The notes: generated by a model not told the origin, from the sequence alone. Counted from the stretch's first letter, positions 1-9,036 are shown. The stretch is 64,000 nucleotides of DNA from Acidobacteriota bacterium (GCA_003222675.1 QHWT01000047.1:124069-188068); one strand, 5' to 3'. Made by a program: numbers and translations.

Positions 1-379
1 TGGGCGCGGTCGCTATCGTCCTGATGATCGCGTGTGCGAAGGTCGCGAATCTCCTGCTCGCACGCTCGAGCGTGCGCGAGCGCGAAGTCGGCATCCGCGC
101 TGCGCTGGGCGCGGGACGTTGGCGGCTCATCCGGCAGCTGCTGATCGAGAGCCTCGTATGGCGCAGCGGCGATTCAACATGCTGCTGCTCGGGCTATTCG
201 GCGTGCTGGGCCTCGTGATTGCTGCCGTCGGGATCTACCGGCTCATGGCCCATGTCGTCTCGCAGCGCACGCGCGAGATCGGCGTCCGTATGGCGCTCGG
301 CGCCACGGACTCACAATCGAACAGCATTCACTTGTCACGGACGCTCTCACGCCGAGCGCGCCGAGAACACATCGGTTAG
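1..379 (+). pseudogene. Remnant of an ADOP/MacB-type FtsX-like ABC permease gene
   Basis: Two permease pieces sit in different frames. Positions 3 to about 170 encode the end of a first FtsX domain, with [19 protein letters not shown] followed by [17 protein letters not shown]. From about 172 a second frame reads [18 protein letters not shown] and then [12 protein letters not shown], typical of the C-terminal FtsX domain. In intact family members several hundred residues separate these motifs, so an internal deletion with a frame change appears to have joined them. Resemblance ends near 305. The 5' end lies outside the window. The piece is very unlikely to be functional. Confidence 0.7.
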
Positions 380-471
380 GTTTTTATCTCTGCAGTGCAC
401 TCCGCGCCCTCCCCGTGAAATCGTGCGCGGACTCTCCTGACTAAGCGTCGCGGTAGCAGTTCTCGGTCGGA

Positions 472-1917
472 CTAATACTTCGGCTGCGAGGGATCGATCC
501 GATCGATCCACGCCAGGATCCCGCCTTTCAGGTTGAACACGTTCTTGAACCCGCGCTCCTGCAGGAGCGCGACAGCCTTCGCGCTGCGGCCGCCCATCTT
601 GCAATGGACGACGAGTTCGCGTGAGGGATCGAGCTCCCCGGCGCGCGCGGCGACCTGGCCGAGCGGGATCAGCTTCGAGCCTTCGATGCGGCAGATCTGG
701 TACTCGTTCGGCTCGCGCACGTCGAGCAGGTACACGTCCTCGCCGCGGTCGTAGCGCGCCTTCAATTCCTCCACCGTGATCTCCGGCACCGTCGGCGCGG
801 CATTGGCGGCTTTTTGTGGCGGGGTGACGCCGCAGAAGGCATCGTAATCGATCAGCGTCTTGATCGTTGGATGATCGCCGCAGACCGGGCAGTCGGGGTC
901 CCGGCGCAGCTTCAGCTCGCGGAACTTCATCGACAAGGCGTCGTACAGCAGCAGCCGGCCGACGAGCGGCTGCCCTGCGCCAAGAATCAGCTTCACCGCT
1001 TCGGTCGCCTGGATCACGCCGATGATCCCGGGCAGCACACCCAGCACGCCTCCCTCGGCGCAACTCGGGACGAGGCCCGGAGGCGGTGGCTCTGGATAGA
1101 GGCACCGATAGCAGGGTCCATCCGGCACCGCGAACACGGCCGCCTGCCCGTCGAATCGGAAGATGCTGCCGTAAACGTTCGGCTTGCCGAGCAGCACGCA
1201 GGCGTCGTTGACAAGATAGCGGGTCTGGAAATTATCGGTGCCGTCGACGACGAGGTCGTAGTCGCGGAGGATGTCGAGCGCGTTCTTCGATGTCAGCGCC
1301 ACTTCGTGCGTCACGACGTTCAGGCTCGGGTTCATCGCCTGCAGGCGCTCCTTCGATGCCTCGAGCTTCCGCCGTCCCACATCCGGTGCGCCGTAGATGA
1401 TCTGCCGATGCAGGTTGCTCGCGTCGACGGTATCGAAATCGACCAGACCGATCGTGCCGACGCCCGCCGCGGCGAGATACATTGTCGCTGGCGATCCAAG
1501 CCCGCCCGCACCCACGCACAGTACGCGTGCAGCCTTCAGCTTGCGCTGACCCTCGACGCCGACCTCCGGCATGATCAGATGACGGCTGTAGCGCTGGATC
1601 TCATCCCGCGTCAGTTCCGGCGTCTCGCGTTCGACCGTCGTGCTCCCCCCCGCGACGGAGGGGACGATGGTGACGGTGTCTTTCGGCGTGACCGGCGTCG
1701 ATTCCCGCTGCAGGTGACGGATGTCTTCGTCGTTGACGTAGATGTTGACGAAATTCCGGAGCTTGCCTTCGTCGGAGTACAGGTGGCGCCGTAAATCTCC
1801 GTGCTGCGCGATCAGCGCCTTCAACAGATCGCCGATCGTGGCGCCTTCGAGTTCGACGGTGTCGCGGCCGCCGGTGAACGGGCGAAGGGGGGTGGGAATC
1901 AGGATTCGGGTCGCCAT
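472..1917 (-). CDS. Sulfur-carrier/E1/rhodanese fusion (MoaD-like + MoeB/ThiF + rhodanese), 481 aa
   Basis: Predicted to load sulfur onto a ubiquitin-like carrier. Residues 1-91 are a MoaD/ThiS-like fold ending in a Gly-Gly pair at 90-91. Residues 105-345 are a MoeB/ThiF adenylating domain with the GAGGLG nucleotide loop at 136-141, NLHRQ at 168-172, DGTDNF at 225-230, a CYRC pair at 269/272 and a CPVC pair at 343/346. Residues 375-481 are a rhodanese domain with active-site Cys439 in HCKMGGRS. The internal ATG at 1917 is chosen because MoaD homology begins there; it overlaps the upstream JAMM gene by 19 bases. Mycobacterial MoeZ has the E1-rhodanese part with a separate carrier, CysO; here the carrier is fused and its Gly-Gly is internal, so cleavage would be needed to expose it. 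It is the last gene of the run. Domain calls are firm; the physiological sulfur acceptor is inferred. Confidence 0.9.
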   Translation of the reverse strand: MATRILIPTPLRPFTGGRDTVELEGATIGDLLKALIAQHGDLRRHLYSDEGKLRNFVNIYVNDEDIRHLQRESTPVTPKDTVTIVPSVAGGSTTVERETPELTRDEIQRYSRHLIMPEVGVEGQRKLKAARVLCVGAGGLGSPATMYLAAAGVGTIGLVDFDTVDASNLHRQIIYGAPDVGRRKLEASKERLQAMNPSLNVVTHEVALTSKNALDILRDYDLVVDGTDNFQTRYLVNDACVLLGKPNVYGSIFRFDGQAAVFAVPDGPCYRCLYPEPPPPGLVPSCAEGGVLGVLPGIIGVIQATEAVKLILGAGQPLVGRLLLYDALSMKFRELKLRRDPDCPVCGDHPTIKTLIDYDAFCGVTPPQKAANAAPTVPEITVEELKARYDRGEDVYLLDVREPNEYQICRIEGSKLIPLGQVAARAGELDPSRELVVHCKMGGRSAKAVALLQERGFKNVFNLKGGILAWIDRIDPSQPKY

Positions 1918-2327
1918 TGAATCTCCTCGCGCGCGAACGCGACGCGATCGTCGCGCAACCGCCAGCAGGTCACGTCCGCCGGCGCCGCGCGAACCACGGA
2001 CACGATGATGTAATCGATGTTCGGCCAGGCGTGCAGCAGATCGTACTGCGACGGTTCGGCCGCTGCATCCGGATGCGAGTGGTAAAAGCCGAGCAGCGAT
2101 ACCCCCTCGTCGAGCGCCCGCGCTTCGACGTTCAGATAATCCCGAGGGCCGATCGTGAAGCGCCGCTGGCGATCGTCCTGAGACGTGTTGGCCAGCGGCC
2201 ATGCCGCCGTGACGAGGCGCGACCGGCCGTCCGCGCGGCCGAGGAGCGCGCCGCAACACTCCTGCGGATAGGCGGCCGCCGCATGGCGACGAATCGCACT
2301 CATCGCTGACCCGTCCAGCATGATCAC
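1899..2327 (-). CDS. JAMM/MPN+ zinc peptidase (Mec-like), 142 aa
   Basis: Small metal-dependent isopeptidase of the JAMM family. The full signature is visible: catalytic Glu23 in PQECCGALLG and the zinc motif H-S-H-P-D-x5-S-x2-D (His83, His85, Ser93, Asp96). In mycobacteria the relative Mec removes cysteine from the carrier CysO; in Wolinella the relative HcyD trims residues beyond the Gly-Gly of HcyS. Its coding sequence overlaps the threonine-synthase-like gene by 4 bases and the carrier-E1-rhodanese fusion by 19, which points to a shared pathway. Likely jobs are processing the internal Gly-Gly of the fused carrier, releasing the amino-acid product, or both. Family assignment is secure; substrate is inferred. 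Confidence 0.87.
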   Translation of the reverse strand: MIMLDGSAMSAIRRHAAAAYPQECCGALLGRADGRSRLVTAAWPLANTSQDDRQRRFTIGPRDYLNVEARALDEGVSLLGFYHSHPDAAAEPSQYDLLHAWPNIDYIIVSVVRAAPADVTCWRLRDDRVAFAREEIQWRPES

Positions 2328-3598
2328 GAACGCCCGCTGGCGCCGGAGGCGGCGCCGGCGGCCAGCCCCGCGCTCCGCAAGTATGCTTCGAACTCGTCGA
2401 GCGAGCGGCCGATCTCGATCGGTTTCTGCAGGCGTCCGCCGACGGTTTCCGCGGCGGTCTTGTAGCCGTTACCGGTGATGCACACGACAACGGATTCATC
2501 CGGTGCGATGACACCCTGTCGAATCAGCGAAACGGTGCCGGCAAGCGTCGCGCCGCCGGCCGGCTCGGTGAAGATCCCTTCGGTTTCGGCGAGCAGCTGA
2601 ATCGCCCCGAGGATCTCCTCATCCGTCGAGGCGACGCCCGTGCCGCCGGTGGACTGCACCGTGCGCACGACCTGAAAGCCGTCAGCGGGATTACCGATCG
2701 CGATGGACTTCGCGATTGTCGAGGGCTTCACGGGCTCGGGGAACTCCAGGCCTTGTTCGAGCGCCCGCACCACCGGTGCGCATCCGGCCGCCTGCGCCGC
2801 GTGGATTTTGGGAAGATCCCCGCTTACCAGCCCGATCTCCTTCAGCTCGCGCAGACCGCGCGCGATACGCGGCAGCAGCGTGCCTCCCGCCACCGGCGAC
2901 ACGATGTGGCTTGGAAAACGCCACCCGAGCTGCTCGGCGATCTCGAAGCCCATCGTCTTCGCGCCTTCCGCGTAGTACGCGCGCAGGTTGATGTTCGCGA
3001 AGCCCCAGCCGAGACGGTCTGCAATCTGCGTGCAGAGGCGATTCACGTCGTCGTAGTTGCCCCGGACGCCGACGATGTGCGGATGGAAGATCGCGGAGCC
3101 GAGGATCTTTCCAAGCTCGAGATCGTTCGGGATGAAGACGAAGCATTCGAGGCCAAGGCGCGCCGCGTGCGACGACACGCTGTTCGCAAGGTTGCCGGTC
3201 GACGCACACCCGAATACATCGAACCCGAGCTCGATTGCCCGTGTCGCCGCGATTGACACCACGCGATCCTTGTAAGAGAGGGTCGGATGATTGACGGAGT
3301 CATCCTTTATATAGAGCTCGTCGACCCCGAGCGTCGCGGCGAGGCGCCTCGCGCGGACGAGCGGCGTGAACCCGGAGTTGAACCCCGTCCGCGGCTCCCC
3401 TGTGATTGGCAGGAGCTCGCGATAGCGCCACAGGTTCGGCGGCCGGCTCTCGACAATCTCGCGCGTAAGGCGCTGTCGCACGAGCGCGTAGTCGTACACC
3501 GCTTCGAGCGGCCCAAGGCACTCGCGACAGACCCAGAGCGCCTCTGCCGGATACTTCGCGCCGCACAGGTGACACTTCAGGCCGAGCAAGGTTGTCAT
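2324..3598 (-). CDS. Threonine-synthase-like PLP enzyme, candidate thiocarboxylate-dependent synthase, 424 aa
   Basis: Fold-type II PLP enzyme of the threonine synthase family. An N-terminal zinc-ribbon-like set (Cys9, Cys12, Cys24, Cys27) precedes the catalytic domain; the PLP lysine is Lys110 in TLSYKDR, and the phosphate-binding loop is ASTGNLANS. Threonine synthases convert O-phosphohomoserine to threonine. A second, more standard threonine synthase gene lies in the same run at 7711-9036, so this copy may be specialised. It follows homoserine kinase with a 4-base overlap and precedes the JAMM and carrier genes with another 4-base overlap. This resembles the CysM-CysO-Mec and HcyS-HcyD sulfur-transfer sets, where a PLP enzyme uses a thiocarboxylated carrier. 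It could therefore make homocysteine or cysteine rather than threonine; that is inference. Confidence 0.82.
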   Translation of the reverse strand: MTTLLGLKCHLCGAKYPAEALWVCRECLGPLEAVYDYALVRQRLTREIVESRPPNLWRYRELLPITGEPRTGFNSGFTPLVRARRLAATLGVDELYIKDDSVNHPTLSYKDRVVSIAATRAIELGFDVFGCASTGNLANSVSSHAARLGLECFVFIPNDLELGKILGSAIFHPHIVGVRGNYDDVNRLCTQIADRLGWGFANINLRAYYAEGAKTMGFEIAEQLGWRFPSHIVSPVAGGTLLPRIARGLRELKEIGLVSGDLPKIHAAQAAGCAPVVRALEQGLEFPEPVKPSTIAKSIAIGNPADGFQVVRTVQSTGGTGVASTDEEILGAIQLLAETEGIFTEPAGGATLAGTVSLIRQGVIAPDESVVVCITGNGYKTAAETVGGRLQKPIEIGRSLDEFEAYLRSAGLAAGAASGASGRS

Positions 3599-4485
3599 TC
3601 GTCATTCCCCTGATGAACCGTCAAAGTGCGAACCGTGCACGGGACGCGCGCGCGCCGATACAGCGCACCCAGCGCGCGAGCCACGGCCGGCGCGTGGCGG
3701 CGCGCAATCGCGACGACCGAGGGCCCGGCGCCGCCAAGGCACACTCCAAGCAGATCAGGATGCTGCAGTTCGAGGGCCCGACGCAACTGCGGGACGAGCG
3801 GCTGCCGGTAGTCTTGATGGCAGCGGTCGCGAAGCGCTTCCGAGAGCGCTGCCGTATCACGGTCACGAACGGCCGCGAGCAACAGCGCGACGCGCTGCAA
3901 GTTGAAGACCGCGTCTTCCAGCGGGATGCGCTTCGGCAGCACCCGGCGCGAGGTCGAGGTGGACAGCTGCATCTCGGGTGTCGCTACTATGACGCGCCAG
4001 GCCCGCGGCCAGTTCCAGCGCGCGACCTTCACGTCGCCTGCGTCCGTGACGCAGCTGCTCGTCAAGCCGCCGAAAAACGCGGCGGCGGCGTTGTCGGGAT
4101 GCCCTTCGAGCTCGCACGCAACCCGCACCAGATCCTGTGGGGAACGGCGCCCATCGCTCAATTCGCGAAGGCGCAGTCCGGCGATCGTCGCGGCAGCGCT
4201 GCTGCCCAGTCCTGCGCGCTGCGGAATGTCGCTGCGCACGTCCACGGCAATCGACGGCCGCTGCCGGCGCGTCGGCCGAAGCGCATGGAACGCGTGCTCG
4301 ATCCGGTTCTGCCCGCGCGGCACGCCGTTGATGAAGCGGCAGACGAGCCGTCCGCGCCCATCGTCTGCGATTTCTCGTACGCGGATCGTCAGATAAAGCG
4401 CCACCGCCAGACCGAGCGTGTCGAATCCCGGGCCGACATTGCCAATCGATGCTGGAACACGGATATCGCGCGTCACGCGCTGCAT
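3595..4485 (-). CDS. thrB: Homoserine kinase, 296 aa
   Basis: GHMP-family kinase that phosphorylates homoserine to O-phosphohomoserine with ATP. The N-terminal PASIGNVGPGFDTLG, the ATP loop GLGSSAAATIAGL and the C-terminal GGAGPSVVA are the three GHMP motifs. The length fits the family (about 300 aa). It overlaps the sulfite reductase gene upstream by 13 bases and the threonine-synthase-like gene downstream by 4, so the set is probably translationally coupled. Its position between sulfite reductase and the second threonine-synthase-like gene, rather than beside the canonical thrC, is unusual and suggests that its product feeds both threonine and a sulfur-containing product. Confidence 0.93.
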   Translation of the reverse strand: MQRVTRDIRVPASIGNVGPGFDTLGLAVALYLTIRVREIADDGRGRLVCRFINGVPRGQNRIEHAFHALRPTRRQRPSIAVDVRSDIPQRAGLGSSAAATIAGLRLRELSDGRRSPQDLVRVACELEGHPDNAAAAFFGGLTSSCVTDAGDVKVARWNWPRAWRVIVATPEMQLSTSTSRRVLPKRIPLEDAVFNLQRVALLLAAVRDRDTAALSEALRDRCHQDYRQPLVPQLRRALELQHPDLLGVCLGGAGPSVVAIARRHAPAVARALGALYRRARVPCTVRTLTVHQGNDE

Positions 4486-6314
4486 TCACCGTCCTGCACG
4501 TCTGGCACGAATGCCTGGTCTTCGCCAGGATCGATGAAGTCTTCCGGCCTCGCCTGCTCCTCGGTCATCTGCTCGAGATCGGCCACGGCGGCGCGAGCGC
4601 GGGCGGTGTCGACGCGCGCGAAGAAGGAGACGGCGGTTTCGCGCGGCTGGCGTTCGCGCTCGTACAGGCTCACGAGACGATCGATTGCCTCCGGCACCCG
4701 CCGCGCCGGAATCTTCGCCGCGAGGCGGCCGAATGCCGCCTGCTCTCCCCTCGTCTCCCCGCCCACCATCAGGAAATACTGCGGCAGCACGCGGTCGCCG
4801 AGCTTGCGAATGCTGCCCTGCAGGCCGATTCCCGCGACGTGGTGATGTCCGCAGCCATTCGGGCATCCGCTGATCTTGATACGCAGGTCGCGCACCTGCG
4901 CGGTCGACGTCGAGGTGGCGAGATGTTCTCGAATGAGGCGGCCGACGCCGCGCGATTGCGTGACGGCGAGTCGGCAGGATTCGGCGCCCGGGCAGCTCGT
5001 GACGTCGTCGATCGACGCCGCACCCGGGGTACCGAGGCCCGCAACCGCCAGACGGCGGTACAACGCCGGCAACTGCCCGCTGCGCACCCACCGCAGCATC
5101 ACGTTTTGTTCAGGAGTGGTGCGCACGAGGCCATCGCCGTACGATTCGGCGAGCGCCGCGAGCACGCGCAATTGTCCCGACGTCAGATCGCCGAGCGGCA
5201 GCGTGACGGTCACGATCGAATGTGCTGGCTGCTTCTGCGGCCGCACGTTGCTGGTCAGCCACGCCGTGCGCTCGCCGCTCGGCCCGCCGTCCTGCGCGCT
5301 CGACGGCGGATGGATGCCGGGCCCGTGCGTGGGCGTTGTCGAGGCCAGCTCCGCGATGGCCTCGACCGATGGCACTTCGGATCGCGTCCATGAAGGCGCC
5401 TCTTCGGCAGGCGGGTTCTCCGGATCGAATGGAAGCCGTGGAATGCCTTCCGCACGAACCGCCTCGAGCTCCCGCGTGACCGCATCGCGGAACGCGTCCC
5501 ATCCCATCTTCTTGATCAGGAACTTCAGCCGGTTGCGCTGCTTGTGCTCGAAGTCGCCGTTGGCATGAAATACGCGAAGCACGGCCTCGGCGACTGCGAA
5601 GATCTCTCCCGCCGGCACGAAGTTCGAGAACTCAGCGCCGGCGCGACACATGATCGACGTGCCGCCGCCCACGGTCACACGGAACCCGCGCCGTTTCGAT
5701 CCATCCGGCGCAAGCCTCGCGCGCCAGCCGATGTCGTTGACGGCGGTCACCGCGTGATCCTCTGGGCAGCCCTCGAACGCGATCTTGAACTTCCGCGGCA
5801 GCGACGCGCTGAGCGGATGACGCAGCAGGTATCTCGTCAGCGCCTCCGCGTACGGCGTCACGTCGAACAGCTCCTCACGCGTCACGCCGGCGTAGGGGCA
5901 CGCCACGATGTTGCGCACCGAGTTGCCGCACGCTTCACGCGTGGTCAGGCCCACGTCGGCGAGACGTCGCATGGCGAGCTCGACATCGTGCAGCTGTACG
6001 AAGTGGAACTGCAGGTTCTGCCGCGTGGTGACATGGCCGAAGCCGCGCGAATACCGCTCGGCGACGTCCGCGAGCGCGAGCAGTTGCTCGCCGTTCAACA
6101 CGCCTTGCGGCACCTTCACCCGCAGCATCTGCGCGTCTTCCGCCTGCCGCTGGCCGTACGTGCCGCGCACGAGACGGAACCGTCGCCACTCTTCGGCATC
6201 GATTTCGCCGCGTTCGAAACGGCCGAGCGTCTCGACGAACTCATCGATCTCCGCGGGTTCAGCAAACGACAGCCGCGCGCGTCCTGCGGTCTGGGGATCG
6301 TCTAGGACAGACAT
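4473..6314 (-). CDS. sir: Siroheme [4Fe-4S] sulfite reductase (nitrite/sulfite reductase family), 613 aa
   Basis: Two-repeat hemoprotein of the assimilatory nitrite/sulfite reductase family. The N-terminal ferredoxin-like half-domain includes RGTYGQRQ and TTRQNLQFH. The cluster/siroheme ligands are in the C-terminal half: TSCPGAESC (C-x5-C) and SGCPNGCG (C-x3-C). It reduces sulfite to sulfide by six electrons, probably with ferredoxin since no NADPH flavoprotein subunit is adjacent. Sequence alone does not separate sulfite from nitrite reductases, but the two siroheme synthesis genes upstream and the sulfur-carrier genes downstream favour sulfite. It overlaps the methyltransferase gene by 13 bases and thrB by 13. 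Confidence 0.88.
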   Translation of the reverse strand: MSVLDDPQTAGRARLSFAEPAEIDEFVETLGRFERGEIDAEEWRRFRLVRGTYGQRQAEDAQMLRVKVPQGVLNGEQLLALADVAERYSRGFGHVTTRQNLQFHFVQLHDVELAMRRLADVGLTTREACGNSVRNIVACPYAGVTREELFDVTPYAEALTRYLLRHPLSASLPRKFKIAFEGCPEDHAVTAVNDIGWRARLAPDGSKRRGFRVTVGGGTSIMCRAGAEFSNFVPAGEIFAVAEAVLRVFHANGDFEHKQRNRLKFLIKKMGWDAFRDAVTRELEAVRAEGIPRLPFDPENPPAEEAPSWTRSEVPSVEAIAELASTTPTHGPGIHPPSSAQDGGPSGERTAWLTSNVRPQKQPAHSIVTVTLPLGDLTSGQLRVLAALAESYGDGLVRTTPEQNVMLRWVRSGQLPALYRRLAVAGLGTPGAASIDDVTSCPGAESCRLAVTQSRGVGRLIREHLATSTSTAQVRDLRIKISGCPNGCGHHHVAGIGLQGSIRKLGDRVLPQYFLMVGGETRGEQAAFGRLAAKIPARRVPEAIDRLVSLYERERQPRETAVSFFARVDTARARAAVADLEQMTEEQARPEDFIDPGEDQAFVPDVQDGECSA

Positions 6315-7072
6315 AGGGCCTCGACCGAACTGGTGATTTGATGATTTTGGGATTTGGCGATTGCGAGAACGTTGACAACCTCGCCGACGACGATCGTGCC
6401 CGCCGCGTGTCTCGTGATGTCGCGCTCGCCGCGACGCAGTCCGTCCAACGTGCCGCGCCAGACGTGCTCGTCGGCATGCGATGCATCACAGACGATCGCG
6501 GCCGGCGTCGAGCGGTTCCAACCAGCGGCGACGAGCGCACGGGCGATCTCCGCGCGATTCGCAAGGCCCATCATCACGACGATGGTTGCGCTGTGCGGCT
6601 CGAGCGACGCGAGCACCGGTTCAAACGCGGACGCCGCGTGACCGGAGACCACGACGAACGCTGACGCGACGCCGCGGTGCGTCACGGGAATGCCCGCAAT
6701 CAGCGGCGCCGCCACGGCCGTCGTGATCCCGGGCACGACCTCGCAGCGGATCCCGGCCGACGCCAACGCCAGCGCTTCTTCGCCGCCGCGGCCGAACACG
6801 AATGGATCGCCGCACTTCAACCGGACCACTCGCTGCCCGCTCCGTGCGGCGCGGATCATCCGTTCGTTGATCGCGTCCTGCGCGATAGCAGGCTGACCGG
6901 CGCGCTTTCCGACGAAACAGCGACGCGCGCGCGTGGCAAAGGTCAGGGTGTCGGTTGAGACCAGCGCGTCGTACAACACGAGGTCCGCCTCGGCGAGACG
7001 GCGGACAGCCTTCAGCGTCAGCAGCTCGGGATCTCCGGGTCCCGCGCCGACGAGCGATACCAAGCCGTTCAT
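6302..7072 (-). CDS. cobA: Uroporphyrinogen-III C-methyltransferase, 256 aa
   Basis: SAM-dependent tetrapyrrole methylase that makes precorrin-2, the first committed step to siroheme. The start at 7072 begins MNGLVSLVGAGPGDPELLT, matching the family N-terminus and overlapping the upstream sirC stop by 4 bases. Visible motifs are VGAGPGDPELLTLKA, the VRLKCGDPFVFGRGGEE loop and VVPGITTA. The protein corresponds to the C-terminal domain of E. coli CysG, here split from the dehydrogenase. The last 20 or so residues (AKSQNHQITSSVEALCLS) are encoded by a low-complexity 'ggtgattt' stretch related to one at 32404-32440, so the tail may be a later addition. Confidence 0.92.
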   Translation of the reverse strand: MNGLVSLVGAGPGDPELLTLKAVRRLAEADLVLYDALVSTDTLTFATRARRCFVGKRAGQPAIAQDAINERMIRAARSGQRVVRLKCGDPFVFGRGGEEALALASAGIRCEVVPGITTAVAAPLIAGIPVTHRGVASAFVVVSGHAASAFEPVLASLEPHSATIVVMMGLANRAEIARALVAAGWNRSTPAAIVCDASHADEHVWRGTLDGLRRGERDITRHAAGTIVVGEVVNVLAIAKSQNHQITSSVEALCLS

Positions 7073-7650
7073 TGTCCTGCTCCCGTTGCCGTGTGATCGT
7101 AAAGCGCGTTCAGCGCGTCGAGCAGCTGCGGACGCCGCGACGACATCGGCGTGCCTTGCGCGCGCCAGTTCCGGCGCATCTCGCGAGCGCGCGCGAGCCA
7201 TGCGTTCATCTCGTCACCCGTGGGCAGCACGGCGTCGAGCGCCTGGCGCAGCAGCCCGGCGAGCGCCGGCGCGGCGCCGTCGGTCGAGATTGCGATCGTG
7301 GCGCCTCCGCGTTCGACGACGCCTCCCAGATAGGCGCTGGCGTTCGATGGATCGTCAACCGCATTCACGAACACTCGCCGGCGCTCAGCCTCCATCGCGA
7401 CGAACTGGTTCACGTCCGGCGGCCCCGCCGCCACGACGAACCACACATCGTCGAGATCCTCGGGCACGAATGGACGCCGCGCGATGTTGCTGACCGCGGC
7501 GTCGATCGCGTCGCAGACGTCCGGCGCGACGACGCGGAGCTCGGCGCCCGCGCGCTGCAGCGCCGCCACTTTCGACGCCGCCACAGGCCCGCCGCCAACG
7601 ATCAGCACCCGGCGACCCTCGAGTTTCAAGAACGTGGGAAAGAGAGCCAT
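7069..7650 (-). CDS. sirC: Precorrin-2 dehydrogenase (Met8/SirC type), 193 aa
   Basis: NAD-dependent dehydrogenase converting precorrin-2 to sirohydrochlorin, equivalent to the N-terminal part of CysG. A Rossmann loop VLIVGGGPVAASKV is near residue 15, followed by a region ending FVNAVDD and AYLGGVVERGGATIAISTDGAAPALA, which is diagnostic of the Met8 family. At 193 aa it lacks the C-terminal methylase, which is encoded by the overlapping next gene. It may also insert iron, as CysG and Met8 do, because no separate ferrochelatase is visible here. A 60-base spacer with short palindromes separates it from thrC upstream. Confidence 0.9.
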   Translation of the reverse strand: MALFPTFLKLEGRRVLIVGGGPVAASKVAALQRAGAELRVVAPDVCDAIDAAVSNIARRPFVPEDLDDVWFVVAAGPPDVNQFVAMEAERRRVFVNAVDDPSNASAYLGGVVERGGATIAISTDGAAPALAGLLRQALDAVLPTGDEMNAWLARAREMRRNWRAQGTPMSSRRPQLLDALNALYDHTATGAGQ

Positions 7651-7661
7651 TTGTCCTCGAT

Positions 7662-7700
7662 GCCGGTCTACAGACCCGAACGCCGGGTCTACAGACCCGG
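7662..7700. repeat. Short palindromes in the thrC-sirC spacer
   Basis: CCGGGTCTACAGACCCGG at 7683-7700 is a perfect palindrome (8-base arms, two-base centre). A near copy starts at 7662 and is truncated on its right arm. It is the only sizeable gap (60 bases) inside the ten-gene run. It may be a REP-type element or an mRNA-processing hairpin. Confidence 0.7.
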
Positions 7701-7710
7701 CCTACAGTTC

Positions 7711-9036
7711 CTAAGCTGGCACGGCCCGGTCGAGCGCCCTGCGCACGGCGTCGTAATCGTCGGGCAATTCGACGGGCTTGTTGCCGCACGCCCGGCCCAC
7801 GCCTCTCAACGTTCCTTCGTGGTACCCGACCTTGAAGTCGGTGAATTTCAAACCGTTCGCCGTCGAGAGCACCACGACGCGTTCGTCGCGGCCGATCTCG
7901 CCCCGCGCGACGAGCTTCATCAACGCGGCGAGCGCCACACCGGTGTGCGGGCAATTGAACATGCCCGTCCGATCCGCGCGTGCGGCCGCGTCTGCCAGCT
8001 CCGCCTCGCTCGCCTGCTCGACGATCCCGTCGCAACGCTGCAGCGCGCGGATCGCTTTCTTGATCGAGACGGGATTGCCGATCTGAATCGCCGACGCGAG
8101 CGTGGTCTTCGCGGCGATCGGCTGGTACCGCCACTGGTTGCGGTATGCGCGATACAGCGGATTTGCCGCTTCGGCCTGCGCGGCGACGAGCCGCGGCGCG
8201 CGCGACGTCAAGCCGAGCGCGCGCATCATCTCGAACCCCGCGGCAATGGCGCTGACGTTTCCCAGGTTACCGCTGGGCACGACGACAACTTCCGGGACCT
8301 CCCAGTCGAACTGCTGCGCGATCTCAATTGCGACGGTCTTCTGTCCCTCGAGCCGCAGGCTGTTCATCGAGTTCGCGAGGTACATCCCCTCTTCCGCCGC
8401 GAGCCGCTCGATCACTGCCATGCATCCATCGAAGTCGGTATCGAGAGCGAGCACCAGCGCGCCGTTCGCAAGCGGCTGCACGAGCTGCGCGGACGTGACC
8501 TTCTGCCGCGGAAGAATCACGATCGCCGGAATACCCGCCGCTGCCGCGTAGGCCGCGAGCGATGCGGAGGTATCGCCGGTTGATGCGCACCCGACGGCCC
8601 GGATATGCCGGCCGTCCGCGATCATCTGCTGCACGGCCGAGACGAGCACCGTCATCCCGAGATCTTTGAACGAGCCGGTGTGGGAGTTGCCGCAGAGCTT
8701 CACCCACAGATCGTCCAGACCAATCTCGGCGCCAAACCGCTGGGCATAAAAAAGGTTCGTCCCGCCTTCGTCCATCGACACGACGTTTTCATCGCGGACG
8801 GATGGGGCGACCCACTCCTTCTTGCCCCACACGCTCGACCCGTACGGCCACGCCGTGCGCTTGTAGCGATCGTCGAACAACCGCTTCCATTCATCAGCGC
8901 TGCGGTCGCGGAGCGCGCGGAGATCGTGGACGACCTCCAGCAGCTCGCTGCATTTGGGGCATCGATACAGGACCTCGTCCAGCGCATACGCGCCGTCGCA
9001 CCCCGCCGTGCACTGGAGGGTCGCGCGATACGTCAC
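7711..9036 (-). CDS. thrC: Threonine synthase, 441 aa
   Basis: PLP enzyme converting O-phosphohomoserine to threonine. Cysteines C9, C13, C26 and C29 resemble a zinc ribbon at the N-terminus; the PLP lysine is in HTGSFKDLG; the phosphate loop is [18 protein letters not shown]. It starts with GTG at 9036, overlapping the homoserine dehydrogenase stop (GTGA). Because it directly follows aspartate kinase and homoserine dehydrogenase, this copy is the best candidate for the true threonine synthase, leaving the paralog at 2324-3598 free for another role. Confidence 0.92.
   Translation of the reverse strand: MTYRATLQCTAGCDGAYALDEVLYRCPKCSELLEVVHDLRALRDRSADEWKRLFDDRYKRTAWPYGSSVWGKKEWVAPSVRDENVVSMDEGGTNLFYAQRFGAEIGLDDLWVKLCGNSHTGSFKDLGMTVLVSAVQQMIADGRHIRAVGCASTGDTSASLAAYAAAAGIPAIVILPRQKVTSAQLVQPLANGALVLALDTDFDGCMAVIERLAAEEGMYLANSMNSLRLEGQKTVAIEIAQQFDWEVPEVVVVPSGNLGNVSAIAAGFEMMRALGLTSRAPRLVAAQAEAANPLYRAYRNQWRYQPIAAKTTLASAIQIGNPVSIKKAIRALQRCDGIVEQASEAELADAAARADRTGMFNCPHTGVALAALMKLVARGEIGRDERVVVLSTANGLKFTDFKVGYHEGTLRGVGRACGNKPVELPDDYDAVRRALDRAVPA

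Noticed and set aside
814-1794. Long plus-strand ORF opposite the MoaD-MoeB-rhodanese gene
   Set aside because: High GC keeps antisense frames open; no domain is recognised, and the minus frame has complete catalytic motifs.
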